The position numbers and the translations under genes were made by a program. This document shows, in pieces, positions 45,559 to 54,216 of a DNA stretch of 64,000 bases (the first letter of the stretch is position 1; each line of letters opens with the position of its first letter). A model generated the notes under the pieces. It did not search any database. It saw only the letters and a list, made by a program, of their open reading frames with translations, and was not told where the DNA came from. Source of the stretch: Olivibacter oleidegradans (GTDB lineage Bacteria > Bacteroidota > Bacteroidia > Sphingobacteriales > Sphingobacteriaceae); assembly GCF_042432805.1 (NCBI RefSeq), contig NZ_JBHLWO010000001.1, forward strand, positions 1,736,001 to 1,800,000. The letters are read 5' to 3'.

Positions 45559-47058
45559 ATGAAAACTTTTCAATATAAAAAACTTTGGAAATTATTGTCG
45601 GTATTGATAATAACTTCTACCTATACTTCCTGCAGCATGGAGGAAGATGTCTATTCTTCTATTATTACTGAAACTTTTTACAAAACAGCTTCGGATGCTG
45701 AGAAAGGTCTTCTCGCAGCCTACGGCGCCATGGGAGGTTTGTATTCGGGGCCGGCCGCAACCTTAGTGCCCGATCTGAGCAGTGATCAGATTTTTCCGCG
45801 TGCGGTGGTGGGTCGAAATTCACTGACTCTTTTTACGCTAGATCCAACCTACACGATTCAGCGAAGTCAGGGCAGATTAAATGAATCGCCACAGCAAATC
45901 TGGACCTCCTGCTACAGTGGTATTGAACAGGCCAACTGGGTACTTACAAAGGTGCCGGAAATTACCATGGATGAAAATAGGAAAAAGCAAATTTTAGGTG
46001 AAGCATATTTTTTGCGAGCATTTTACCATTGGATGCTTACAAAGAACTTCGGTGAAGTTCCCATAAAGATTAACCCTAGTGTAACGGAGGCAGATGCTTA
46101 TACACCTAAAAGCGCAGTGTCGGATGTGTACAGTCAGATATACAGCGATTTGGACAATGCGTATGCCGCAGGTTTACCTTCCTACCCGTCGATAGTGCCC
46201 GGAAGGCCCTCGCGGGAAGCTGTTTATGCGCTTTATGCGAAAGTGGCATTGTATAACGAAGACTGGTCGACTGCACTGGAAAAAGCACAATTGGTAATCA
46301 GTTCGGGAACTTATTCGCTCATACCGAATGTGGTAGATTTATACGCGTATACAAAGGAGGAAGATGCGCGAAAGGAAATGATCTGGTCTTATGAATGCGA
46401 TCCTATTTCGCCGGGAAATGGCCACCAATTGGTTGGACTTTGCGGTCCATCGGGTAGTGCGGGAGTAGAATATGCCCGTACATCTTTCGGTTCTATGTTT
46501 GCGTATATGTCATTTTTCAATTCTTTTGACCCGAGCGATCAAAGAAGGCGGTTGTTGGATACTACTTACTTGAATAGGGATGGAAAATGGGTTCCGCAAA
46601 GGAATATTTCGCCTTTTACGCCGCAAGCAGTTTTAATTAAAAAATACCAGGATCCGGTGTCTACAACCGGAACGATTCGGAATATTCCCATTTTGCGCTT
46701 GGCCGATGTGTATTTAATTGCAGCGGAGGCAGAAGCAAAATTAAATGGGCCAACAGTGCTGGCTTACTCTTACTTAAATGCTGTTCGTACGCGCGCTGGC
46801 CTGCAAGAGATAGCGCCTGGCTTAGGAAATGAAGGTTTTATTGATGCGGTAATACAAGAGCGAGCATGGGAGTTCTTTGCGGAAGGCGATCGCTGGTATG
46901 ATTTGACAAGAACCGGTAAATTTATGACGGTTATCCCGACAGCAACAAACGATGTGTATCCGCAACGGAACGTGCAAGCGAAATATCGGTATTTTCCCAT
47001 TCCGCAGGATGAAATAAATGCTAATGATAAGTTGGTGCAAAACCCTGAATGGAATTAA
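45559..47058 (+). CDS. SusD/RagB-family lipoprotein
   Basis: About 499 aa from ATG 45559; ATG 45535, coupled by TAATG to a mini frame, is an alternative adding eight residues. I favour 45559 because it yields a compact lipoprotein signal (lipobox TYTSC) and because its TAAACAGATGAA context recurs in this locus. SusD marks: ITETFYKTASDAEKGLLAAY, GEAYFLRAFYHWMLTKNFGE, PILRLADVYLIAAEAEAKL, ERAWEFFAEGDRWYDLTRTG and the end FPIPQDEINANDKLVQNPEW. Partner of the SusC encoded upstream. Confidence 0.94.
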   Translation: MKTFQYKKLWKLLSVLIITSTYTSCSMEEDVYSSIITETFYKTASDAEKGLLAAYGAMGGLYSGPAATLVPDLSSDQIFPRAVVGRNSLTLFTLDPTYTIQRSQGRLNESPQQIWTSCYSGIEQANWVLTKVPEITMDENRKKQILGEAYFLRAFYHWMLTKNFGEVPIKINPSVTEADAYTPKSAVSDVYSQIYSDLDNAYAAGLPSYPSIVPGRPSREAVYALYAKVALYNEDWSTALEKAQLVISSGTYSLIPNVVDLYAYTKEEDARKEMIWSYECDPISPGNGHQLVGLCGPSGSAGVEYARTSFGSMFAYMSFFNSFDPSDQRRRLLDTTYLNRDGKWVPQRNISPFTPQAVLIKKYQDPVSTTGTIRNIPILRLADVYLIAAEAEAKLNGPTVLAYSYLNAVRTRAGLQEIAPGLGNEGFIDAVIQERAWEFFAEGDRWYDLTRTGKFMTVIPTATNDVYPQRNVQAKYRYFPIPQDEINANDKLVQNPEWN

Positions 47059-47088
47059 GTGATGACAAATTGAGAAAAAGAAATCCCT

Positions 47089-49665
47089 ATGAATGATCGC
47101 CTATTTATTTGTATCAGCTTGGTTCTTCTAAGTTTAACCGGCTTTGCTCAATCTAATGTAGATTTGGAAAATGAGTATCTTAAGTTGCAGTGGACGAAGA
47201 CAGCGCAGGGCTATCGGTTGAATCAACTTATTTTAAAAGATGGGCAGCACGCCGATTCGGTAGTTAATACGCTGGGCGAATACACGATATTGTACAGCAA
47301 AGATGTACCAGATACAAGCAGTCCTAATGGGCAGGCTTATCAAATTAATTTATTTAAAGCTTATCCGCATAATTTGAAGATGTGGAAAGAGGCGCTTCAG
47401 CCAGTTCCCTTAAATACGGCGGGTAATCCGATTTCGTTTTTTCCTGAAAAAGTTGATCGAGTTGGTGGGAAACTGCGCTTTAAGCAGGATACGGATGTAC
47501 TTTCCTTGGAGTCACTATGGCAGTTAGACAGTTCGGCGAAAGACATTTTGGTGGAGATACGCCTTACGGCGAAAAAGGCTGGATATTATGCCATAGCGAG
47601 CCCAACACTGTATCCGATAGAAGAGCAGCATTTAAAATGGGCGATCCTTCCGGGTTACTTCCAAGGAAAAAAATTGGAACCAAATTTAATGCTGGCATAC
47701 GGTTACGGACAGGGTATACCAGCTAAACCGGTTATTGTGCGCGAGCGGGTCGCTAGCACCTTAGCTCCGCTCGTGCAGCAGCTGAATGGTCTAAGTTTGG
47801 CAGTAATACCGGCGCCGGGGACAGGAAGGGATCCTTGGGAGTCGGATACCATCACGCAACGTAAATGGCGCTTGGGCTTGTCTTTAATGAACCGTACGGG
47901 GCAGCTTTCGCCTACCTTATATCATCCCGTTTTAGGTGAAGATAGCTCCTACATGCATGCGGGCGAGCAGCGCGTTTTTCGATTTAGATATGCATTAAAT
48001 ACGGATAACTGGTTTGCGCTTTATAAGCACGCAGTGTATGATATTTATCGGTTCAAAGATTTTCTAGCATTAAAAAACACGAATGAATCACTCACCCATC
48101 GCATTGGTGCTATGGTTGACTATCTGAAGAATGAATCGACTTCTCTTTGGAACACCTATGATTACCAGGGATTAAAAATAGGCGCACAAGCATACTTAGG
48201 GCCCATCGCCGGATCTGACCGCGACGCAGTTAAGAATTCAGACTACGGTGCGATGTGGATGACGGCCAAGTTAAGCGGTGATACGGTACTTCAAAAAGGA
48301 CGACTTCCTTATGCGCGCAACTTTAAATTGGTTCAGCAACAGCAGGATACCGGTTTTTTCCAGGGCGCTGCAATTGGCCAGTATTACTTGTGGAAAGGCA
48401 AGCGTTTTACCGAAGAATGGGGCGACTACGTGGAACCCATCGCTCTGACTTATTATACAATGATTGATCTCGGAAATATACTGTTATATCAGCCGCAAGA
48501 CGTGGAACTGTTAAAACGCTTGCGGGCGGGCGGAGATAAGTTGTTGGATTGGCAAAAGGCGGATGGACGATGGGAAGTTGCTTATGATCGTAAGACAACG
48601 CATCCGGTGTTTAAGGAATTGACGGACCGACGACCGACTTTTTATGGATTAGTGGTTGCATATCGTTTGCTGGGCGACAAAAAATACTTGGAAGGTGCTA
48701 AAAAAGGCGCTGATTGGTTGATGGAGGAAGCGGTAAATAAAGGTTCGTTTTTGGGGGTTTGCGGGGATGTGCGTTTTGCACCGGATTTTGCAACAGGCCA
48801 GACAGCGCAGGCATTTCTTGACTTGTATGACATCACTAAAAAAGAAGCTTATCTAAATGCGGCTATCGAAACGGCCCGTTTGTATACAACTTCTATTTAT
48901 ACACACCCCATTTCCTCGAAGACAAATAAGCATGTTAAGGGAACCGAGTGGAAAGACTGGCAAATTAGTCAAGTTGGTTTAAGCTTTGAGCATGGTGGAA
49001 TCTTTGGTTCTGCTAATGTCTCCGGTCCAATTTTATTGGCCAGTCATGCGGGTATGTTTGTGAGGATGTTCGAACTTACGAAAGATTCAATTTTTATTGA
49101 TATGGCACGTGCTGCGGCATGGGGAAGAGATGCATTTGTTGATCCGGCTAGTCACGTTGCTTCTTACTATTGGAGTACGATGAATGCAGGACCCGGACCG
49201 TTTCCGCATCATGCCTGGTGGCAGATCGGATGGATTATGGATTACCTCCTTTCGGAGGCTTCCTTAAGAACGAATCAGCTGATTGCTTTTCCAAGAGGAT
49301 TTCTAACCCCTAAAGTTGGCCCTCATCAGCCTTATGGCTTTGCAACAGGCAGCTTGTTTAATGAAGAGGTGGAACTACATCTTCCAAAAAAAACGATCCG
49401 GTTAACGAATGAGAAAATCGACTATTTCTGCGCCAAAGGTATCGCGAACGATACCTATTATGTTGTGTTGATGAATAACAGCACAGAAGATCAACAGATA
49501 GAGTTGACTACCGACAGCCTATATGAGCATAAGCTAGGGAAGCCAACCGGAAAGCTGGTTTTGTTAGATCAAACAGGGGTGGTTTTGCGCAAGAGGGCGC
49601 AGATAGAAAATAAGATAGCTATGCACATTCCAGCCTATGGTTTAAGAGTAGTAAAACTTGATTGA
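47089..49665 (+). CDS. Secreted alpha/alpha-barrel-type carbohydrate-active protein, family unassigned
   Basis: 858 aa with a Sec signal (about 1-20, ends GFAQS). The N-terminal half (about 22-330) looks beta-sandwich-like. The second half has repeated helical hairpins with Trp/Tyr/Gly spacing typical of six-hairpin glycosidases (WEVAYDRKT, TFYGLVVAYRLLGDKKYLEG, AQAFLDLYDITKKEAYLNAA, FVRMFELTKDSIFIDMARAA) and ends in a beta domain. I cannot match it to a GH or PL family. It begins 30 bases after susD and is a good candidate for an uncharacterised lyase or hydrolase acting on the PUL substrate. Confidence 0.65.
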   Translation: MNDRLFICISLVLLSLTGFAQSNVDLENEYLKLQWTKTAQGYRLNQLILKDGQHADSVVNTLGEYTILYSKDVPDTSSPNGQAYQINLFKAYPHNLKMWKEALQPVPLNTAGNPISFFPEKVDRVGGKLRFKQDTDVLSLESLWQLDSSAKDILVEIRLTAKKAGYYAIASPTLYPIEEQHLKWAILPGYFQGKKLEPNLMLAYGYGQGIPAKPVIVRERVASTLAPLVQQLNGLSLAVIPAPGTGRDPWESDTITQRKWRLGLSLMNRTGQLSPTLYHPVLGEDSSYMHAGEQRVFRFRYALNTDNWFALYKHAVYDIYRFKDFLALKNTNESLTHRIGAMVDYLKNESTSLWNTYDYQGLKIGAQAYLGPIAGSDRDAVKNSDYGAMWMTAKLSGDTVLQKGRLPYARNFKLVQQQQDTGFFQGAAIGQYYLWKGKRFTEEWGDYVEPIALTYYTMIDLGNILLYQPQDVELLKRLRAGGDKLLDWQKADGRWEVAYDRKTTHPVFKELTDRRPTFYGLVVAYRLLGDKKYLEGAKKGADWLMEEAVNKGSFLGVCGDVRFAPDFATGQTAQAFLDLYDITKKEAYLNAAIETARLYTTSIYTHPISSKTNKHVKGTEWKDWQISQVGLSFEHGGIFGSANVSGPILLASHAGMFVRMFELTKDSIFIDMARAAAWGRDAFVDPASHVASYYWSTMNAGPGPFPHHAWWQIGWIMDYLLSEASLRTNQLIAFPRGFLTPKVGPHQPYGFATGSLFNEEVELHLPKKTIRLTNEKIDYFCAKGIANDTYYVVLMNNSTEDQQIELTTDSLYEHKLGKPTGKLVLLDQTGVVLRKRAQIENKIAMHIPAYGLRVVKLD

Positions 49666-49746
49666 CAAACCTCCCAATGGATAAAAAAGCGCTTATGCGT
49701 TTTATGAGTGCAAAAATATAAATACAAACGAACTAGTTATTTACGG

Positions 49747-52032
49747 ATGAAACCAATGATAAATCGAAAGTTAACAGTCTGTTTTTTGTTTGCAGGCTTA
49801 TTGTTTTTCAATAGGCTTGCAGCGCAGATGCTGAATCTTGCTAAAGGAAAGCCGGTTTCCGTTACTCCTAAAATTTCTGATAATCCTGGCGAACACTTTG
49901 TCGACGGGGAGGATGCCACCTTGTTTTATGCTTACCCGACAGCTCCTATTAATAGAATAGAGGTGGACTTGCAGGGGACGTTCAATATTGATCGTATACT
50001 TCTTAGAGGTTTTAAGGGAACAGATACCCTTCGGATCTTTACGATTAACGTTTCTGAAAAGAAGGAGGTATTTGTTAATGTACTGCCAGCGAAAAAGCTG
50101 ATAACGTTTACACCGGTTACTGCCAGTAAGTTAGTAGTTGAGTATAAACCCAAGAATAATACGGTGATGGGTGAATTAGAAGTCTTTGCTCACGAGCGGC
50201 AACCCGTAATGGTAAACCAAAGTGGTTATAATACAGGTGCAGTAAAGCGGTTTACGGCCCCACTTGCTGCGAATGGAACACCCTTTGTTATCGCGAAAGC
50301 GGATGAAGACAAAATGCTGTTTGAAGGGGTAATAAAAAATAAAATAGGTGATTTTACGGCCTTTAATCCAGAGGGCTCGTCCAGTTATAAAATAATTGTT
50401 AAAGGGCAGGATGTAGGTGTCTCTTTCCCATTTACAATAGCTCCCTATTTAATCGAGCGTGTTTCCTATAAACCAGCCATACAGTTTATGATAGATGATA
50501 GGTGTTGGTACGGAAATACAAACAGTTTTAAACCAACGGTGCAAGATGCAGGTTGCCCTTTTCTAGGAATCGCTTGGCGGGATAGCCATCAATTTTCTTT
50601 TGAGTTACAAGCCTTAATCAACCTGTATTTCTCGAATCCTGACGCCTTTTCGGTAGATCGCATGCCCATTGAAGGACAATATATTGGTTTGAGGAAAAGG
50701 CTCCCTGAAAATACGCCGGAAATTGTTCGTCTCATATATTATGCAGTAGACATTTACTTGAGGGGAAAAGTGAATCATACCTTATTAAAGGAACAATTGG
50801 CTTATTTCCTATATGCATATCCGTATTTAAGTGAATATATACCGAGAGAGGTATATGAAGAAGCAAGGGACTATGTGTTTGCTATCTGGGAAACCGCTGA
50901 CAATAATCGATGGCGCTGGCACGATATTGAGCATAGTGCCAATCTTTTTCAAACTTATACCATTATGGGAACGGGTAAGGGGCAGTTTCCTCCAGGGCAC
51001 TCAATTGTGCCAAACCTAATGCTGTTTGAAGTCGCTAAACGCGAAGGAAGAAGGGATGCTATACGCTACTGGGATGCAGCGATGAAGCAAACGCAGTGGA
51101 TTGTTGACAATGTGGATTGGAAGGATCCTGCAACTACGAAAGGACAACGAATGAATGAGTACGTAACGATGCAATCGTTGGGTTATTTTTTAAAACAGTA
51201 TCCCGATAAGGCACCAAAAAAGTTGCTTGAAAAGATAAGGTTGTGGGCTGAGGTGGCCATCTCACGTTCGGATAATATGTGGGACTTTAGAAAATATAAA
51301 GAAGATAAATGGGTAATCCCTGAGATTAAATCGGCCAACGATCCGACGTTTAATCCGAATGGTAGTTTTAATGAGCCCGGTAATATTGCTGGATTTCCGG
51401 TAGCTGCTTTGGTTGCAAAACAGGTGTTGACTGACGAGAAGCTGAACAAGCGATTAGAAGAAATAGCGGTAGGACAGATTGATAATGTGTTTGGTAGAAA
51501 TCCCGCTGGCAGGCATTATAGCTACGATGCTTGCACTGATTTTGAAGGGGCCGACCTAGGTTGGTTTCAGGAATATGAAGGCGGAGCAGGCATGTTGCAA
51601 ACGGTAAGAGGGGTGTTGGATGGTTCACCGAAGGAGGATGTATATCCGTATGATTCTTACGGAGGAGATCCCGGCCATACGGAAGGTTGGGTCACTTTTA
51701 ACACAGCCTGGATGGAAGGGATTGCCTATCGGAACTACGATTTAACGAAATTGAGCGTAGTTGGCGAATCAAAGAATAAAGAACTCCTAGTGCAACTGGC
51801 TGTACCACTGAACTTAAATCCTTTGGTACAAGAACGAGCCGAGATACGGGTAACTAAAAACGGCAAGGATGAAACGACGCTGGTACTGGAAGAGGAAGGA
51901 ACAGATGCCTTGTATTTTAAGAAAAGATTGAAGTTGGAAGAGTTACCCTACCAAATAAAAAAAGGTGATGTACTTACTTTTTCTTACGGTTTGGCACATT
52001 TTAGTAAGGAAGCGGCTATCACTATTGATTGA
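49747..52032 (+). CDS. GH9-like protein with discoidin-type and Ig-like N-terminal domains
   Basis: 761 aa from ATG 49747 (context TTATTTACGGATGAAA), preferred over GTG 49708 because a signal peptide (ends RLAAQ) then follows directly. Order: an F5/8-type beta-sandwich (about 30-150, ending VMGELEVFA), a cellulase-type Ig-like domain beginning PVMVNQSGYNTGAVKRF, then an alpha/alpha barrel (from about 240). The GH9-style C-terminal motifs VFGRNPAGRHYSYD (about 581-594) and HTEGWVTFNTAW are present. The canonical DAGDY base motif is replaced by a DAGC-type segment with D267. Activity is likely glycosidic but substrate and mechanism may differ from cellulases. Confidence 0.72.
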   Translation: MKPMINRKLTVCFLFAGLLFFNRLAAQMLNLAKGKPVSVTPKISDNPGEHFVDGEDATLFYAYPTAPINRIEVDLQGTFNIDRILLRGFKGTDTLRIFTINVSEKKEVFVNVLPAKKLITFTPVTASKLVVEYKPKNNTVMGELEVFAHERQPVMVNQSGYNTGAVKRFTAPLAANGTPFVIAKADEDKMLFEGVIKNKIGDFTAFNPEGSSSYKIIVKGQDVGVSFPFTIAPYLIERVSYKPAIQFMIDDRCWYGNTNSFKPTVQDAGCPFLGIAWRDSHQFSFELQALINLYFSNPDAFSVDRMPIEGQYIGLRKRLPENTPEIVRLIYYAVDIYLRGKVNHTLLKEQLAYFLYAYPYLSEYIPREVYEEARDYVFAIWETADNNRWRWHDIEHSANLFQTYTIMGTGKGQFPPGHSIVPNLMLFEVAKREGRRDAIRYWDAAMKQTQWIVDNVDWKDPATTKGQRMNEYVTMQSLGYFLKQYPDKAPKKLLEKIRLWAEVAISRSDNMWDFRKYKEDKWVIPEIKSANDPTFNPNGSFNEPGNIAGFPVAALVAKQVLTDEKLNKRLEEIAVGQIDNVFGRNPAGRHYSYDACTDFEGADLGWFQEYEGGAGMLQTVRGVLDGSPKEDVYPYDSYGGDPGHTEGWVTFNTAWMEGIAYRNYDLTKLSVVGESKNKELLVQLAVPLNLNPLVQERAEIRVTKNGKDETTLVLEEEGTDALYFKKRLKLEELPYQIKKGDVLTFSYGLAHFSKEAAITID

Positions 52033-52038
52033 TTTATA

Positions 52039-54165
52039 ATGAGGTTGAAATTTTGTTACATTTTCTTATTGTTGAGCTGCGCTATATGGAAAGTGGAGGC
52101 GGCTAAGTACTTGTTTTTAGTGGCCGGCCAGAGCAATAGTGTAGGAAAGGGCAATGCTTCTTTAGCTCCTGCTGTAATGCCGGGAGTGGCTTATGAATAT
52201 GTTTACCAAGCAGACTCATTAAGACCGCTGATTGATCCCGTGGGCGCTAATGAGTTGGATTTTGAATCAGCAAGCTCAGGAAGTGCCTGGCCCGCTTTTG
52301 CTGATACTTTTTATCAACTTACGGGCGATACGATTGTATTAGTGCCAGCTTCCAGAGGAGGGAGCTCCTGTCATGAAAAAGCCGAATTGGATAATTATGG
52401 GACATGGGCGGTTTCCGGAAGATTGTTTAATAATGCTTTACGCAAAGTAGAGGCCGCTATGAAAAAGACCGGCCTGCCACTTAGTGGTATTATTTGGCTA
52501 CAAGGGGAGAGAGACGCTAATGCGATTAATAGTGGGAAGTTAGCGCAAGCAGCATACGAGCGAAGTCTTAAAGAACTGATCGTACGCTTTAGAACAGCCA
52601 TGCATGCTAGTACGCCATTTTTTATAGTTAAAACCGGTTATTACAATAACCATCCGAGGGCAGGTTTTGATCAGGTACGGGCCAGTCAAGACCACGTAGC
52701 TAAACAGATGGATTCGGTGTATATCGCTTTTGAAGGAACAAATCTTTTTATAAACAGCGGTTTAATGACGGACGAGATTCATTACAACCAAGAAGGCTTG
52801 AATAAAGTGGGAGATTCATTGGCGTTTAAGGTTGCCAACAAGCTCGGTATAACTGAGCAGAACTTGCCTAAAACAGGAGCATTACAGATTAAGGGGATTG
52901 ACGAGTTTAAGCTGCGCAAGGGAGCGGCTAATTTTTTTAAAAAAGCCAGGGAGCGAAAAAAGCTACGTGTAGGCTATATTGGGGGAAGTATTACACAGGC
53001 AGATAAAGGGTATCGTAAACAGACTACAGAACTTCTTAAAGTGTTATTGCCCAATAATGAACTTGTTGAGCTAACAGCAGGAATTCCTGGAACGGACGCT
53101 GATTTAGGAGCCTGCCGACTGGCCGACCAATTATTGTCAAAGCAGCCGGACCTCGTTTTTATAGAGTTTGCTGCAAATGGTGGTTTTCCGCAAGGAATGG
53201 AAGGGATTATTCGGCAAATTAAAAAAACTGATCCGCAAATCGATATCTGCTTGATCTATGCAGCGACGGTAGGACAACTAAAGGCCTACCAAGAAGGAAC
53301 TATTTTAACCCATATTGCTAAAATAGAACAACTGGCCGATCACTATCAGTTGCCTTCGGTACACATGGCTTTATACCTGGCTTGGATGGTACAACAGGAA
53401 AAACTGATAGCAAAAGGTGATGCTGGAAATAAACTTGGAAAACCAATTTTTACCGAAGATGGCGTTCACCCACTACCGATTGGAGGAAACTTATATGCTG
53501 CTGCGATAGTAAGGATGTTTCGTGCTGCACTTGAGCTTTTTTTGTCAGGAAAAGAGGCTGCGCCTGATTTGCCTTCTGCACTGTATGTTGATAACTGGGA
53601 GCAAGCGCAATGGATAAGCCCTCAAGAAGGCGCAATATTTTCGGATGATTGGAAAGAGATTCCGACTACCGGAAAACTGCAACAGTTTGGCGTGTGGTTT
53701 CCTACAGTCATGACGGCCGATCAAGCGGGAGCCAGCTGCACGATCCGTTTTGAAGGAGATGCTGTTGGTTTATTCGATATAGGGGGGCCGGAAGTTGGAC
53801 AACTTAAGGTGACGCTGGATGGCAGAGAAGTGCAACTGCTTGTTGATAAAGGTGTGCGTTACAACGTTGTGTCTGAAGGGCAAACCGTACTTAACCGATT
53901 TAATATCAATTGTAACAACCGTTACAGGGGACAGTTTTTTATGTTACAGACCTCACTTGGAAAACATGAGGTGACGTTTAGTATAGATAAAATAATACCT
54001 GACAAAAGGGAGATTTTAGGAGCAGATCAACTAGATGATATTACCGCGCATCCGGAGAAATATGCGCATGCTCAAATCTACATAGGAAAAATTTTAGTAA
54101 AGGGTGATATTTTAGATGAACCGTCCATGTTAAAAATCGCATTTCCATCACACAGGACAATGTGA
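52039..54165 (+). CDS. Bifunctional SGNH esterase: SASA-type domain fused to a second SGNH/GDSL domain
   Basis: 708 aa with a signal peptide (about 1-21). The first domain (about 22-270) is sialate O-acetylesterase (SASA)-like: GQSNSVGKG with predicted nucleophile S32, PASRGGSSCHE, IIWLQGERDANA and DEIHYNQEGLNKVGD. The second (about 305-490) repeats the theme: GYIGGSITQ with predicted S317, GIPGTDADLGACR, VFIEFAANGG and DGVHPLPIGG with D474 and H477. The C-terminus (about 510-708) is beta-rich. Both sites retain Ser and the Asp/His pair. It should remove ester groups such as acetyl from the glycan. It starts 6 bases after the GH9-like gene. Confidence 0.85.
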   Translation: MRLKFCYIFLLLSCAIWKVEAAKYLFLVAGQSNSVGKGNASLAPAVMPGVAYEYVYQADSLRPLIDPVGANELDFESASSGSAWPAFADTFYQLTGDTIVLVPASRGGSSCHEKAELDNYGTWAVSGRLFNNALRKVEAAMKKTGLPLSGIIWLQGERDANAINSGKLAQAAYERSLKELIVRFRTAMHASTPFFIVKTGYYNNHPRAGFDQVRASQDHVAKQMDSVYIAFEGTNLFINSGLMTDEIHYNQEGLNKVGDSLAFKVANKLGITEQNLPKTGALQIKGIDEFKLRKGAANFFKKARERKKLRVGYIGGSITQADKGYRKQTTELLKVLLPNNELVELTAGIPGTDADLGACRLADQLLSKQPDLVFIEFAANGGFPQGMEGIIRQIKKTDPQIDICLIYAATVGQLKAYQEGTILTHIAKIEQLADHYQLPSVHMALYLAWMVQQEKLIAKGDAGNKLGKPIFTEDGVHPLPIGGNLYAAAIVRMFRAALELFLSGKEAAPDLPSALYVDNWEQAQWISPQEGAIFSDDWKEIPTTGKLQQFGVWFPTVMTADQAGASCTIRFEGDAVGLFDIGGPEVGQLKVTLDGREVQLLVDKGVRYNVVSEGQTVLNRFNINCNNRYRGQFFMLQTSLGKHEVTFSIDKIIPDKREILGADQLDDITAHPEKYAHAQIYIGKILVKGDILDEPSMLKIAFPSHRTM

Positions 54166-54181
54166 ATTTTTAACATGGTAA

Positions 54182-54194
54182 GCTCCATCTGACC
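54182..54194 (+). repeat. GCTCCATCT(A/G)ACC motif, second copy
   Basis: GCTCCATCTGACC between the esterase and GH31 genes matches GCTCCATCTAACC at 45375-45387 between susC and susD (12 of 13 bases). It is followed by CGATGG, which can pair with the CCATC of the motif. Confidence 0.4.
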
Positions 54195-54216
54195 GATGGA
54201 ATAAAGTTATTTACAG

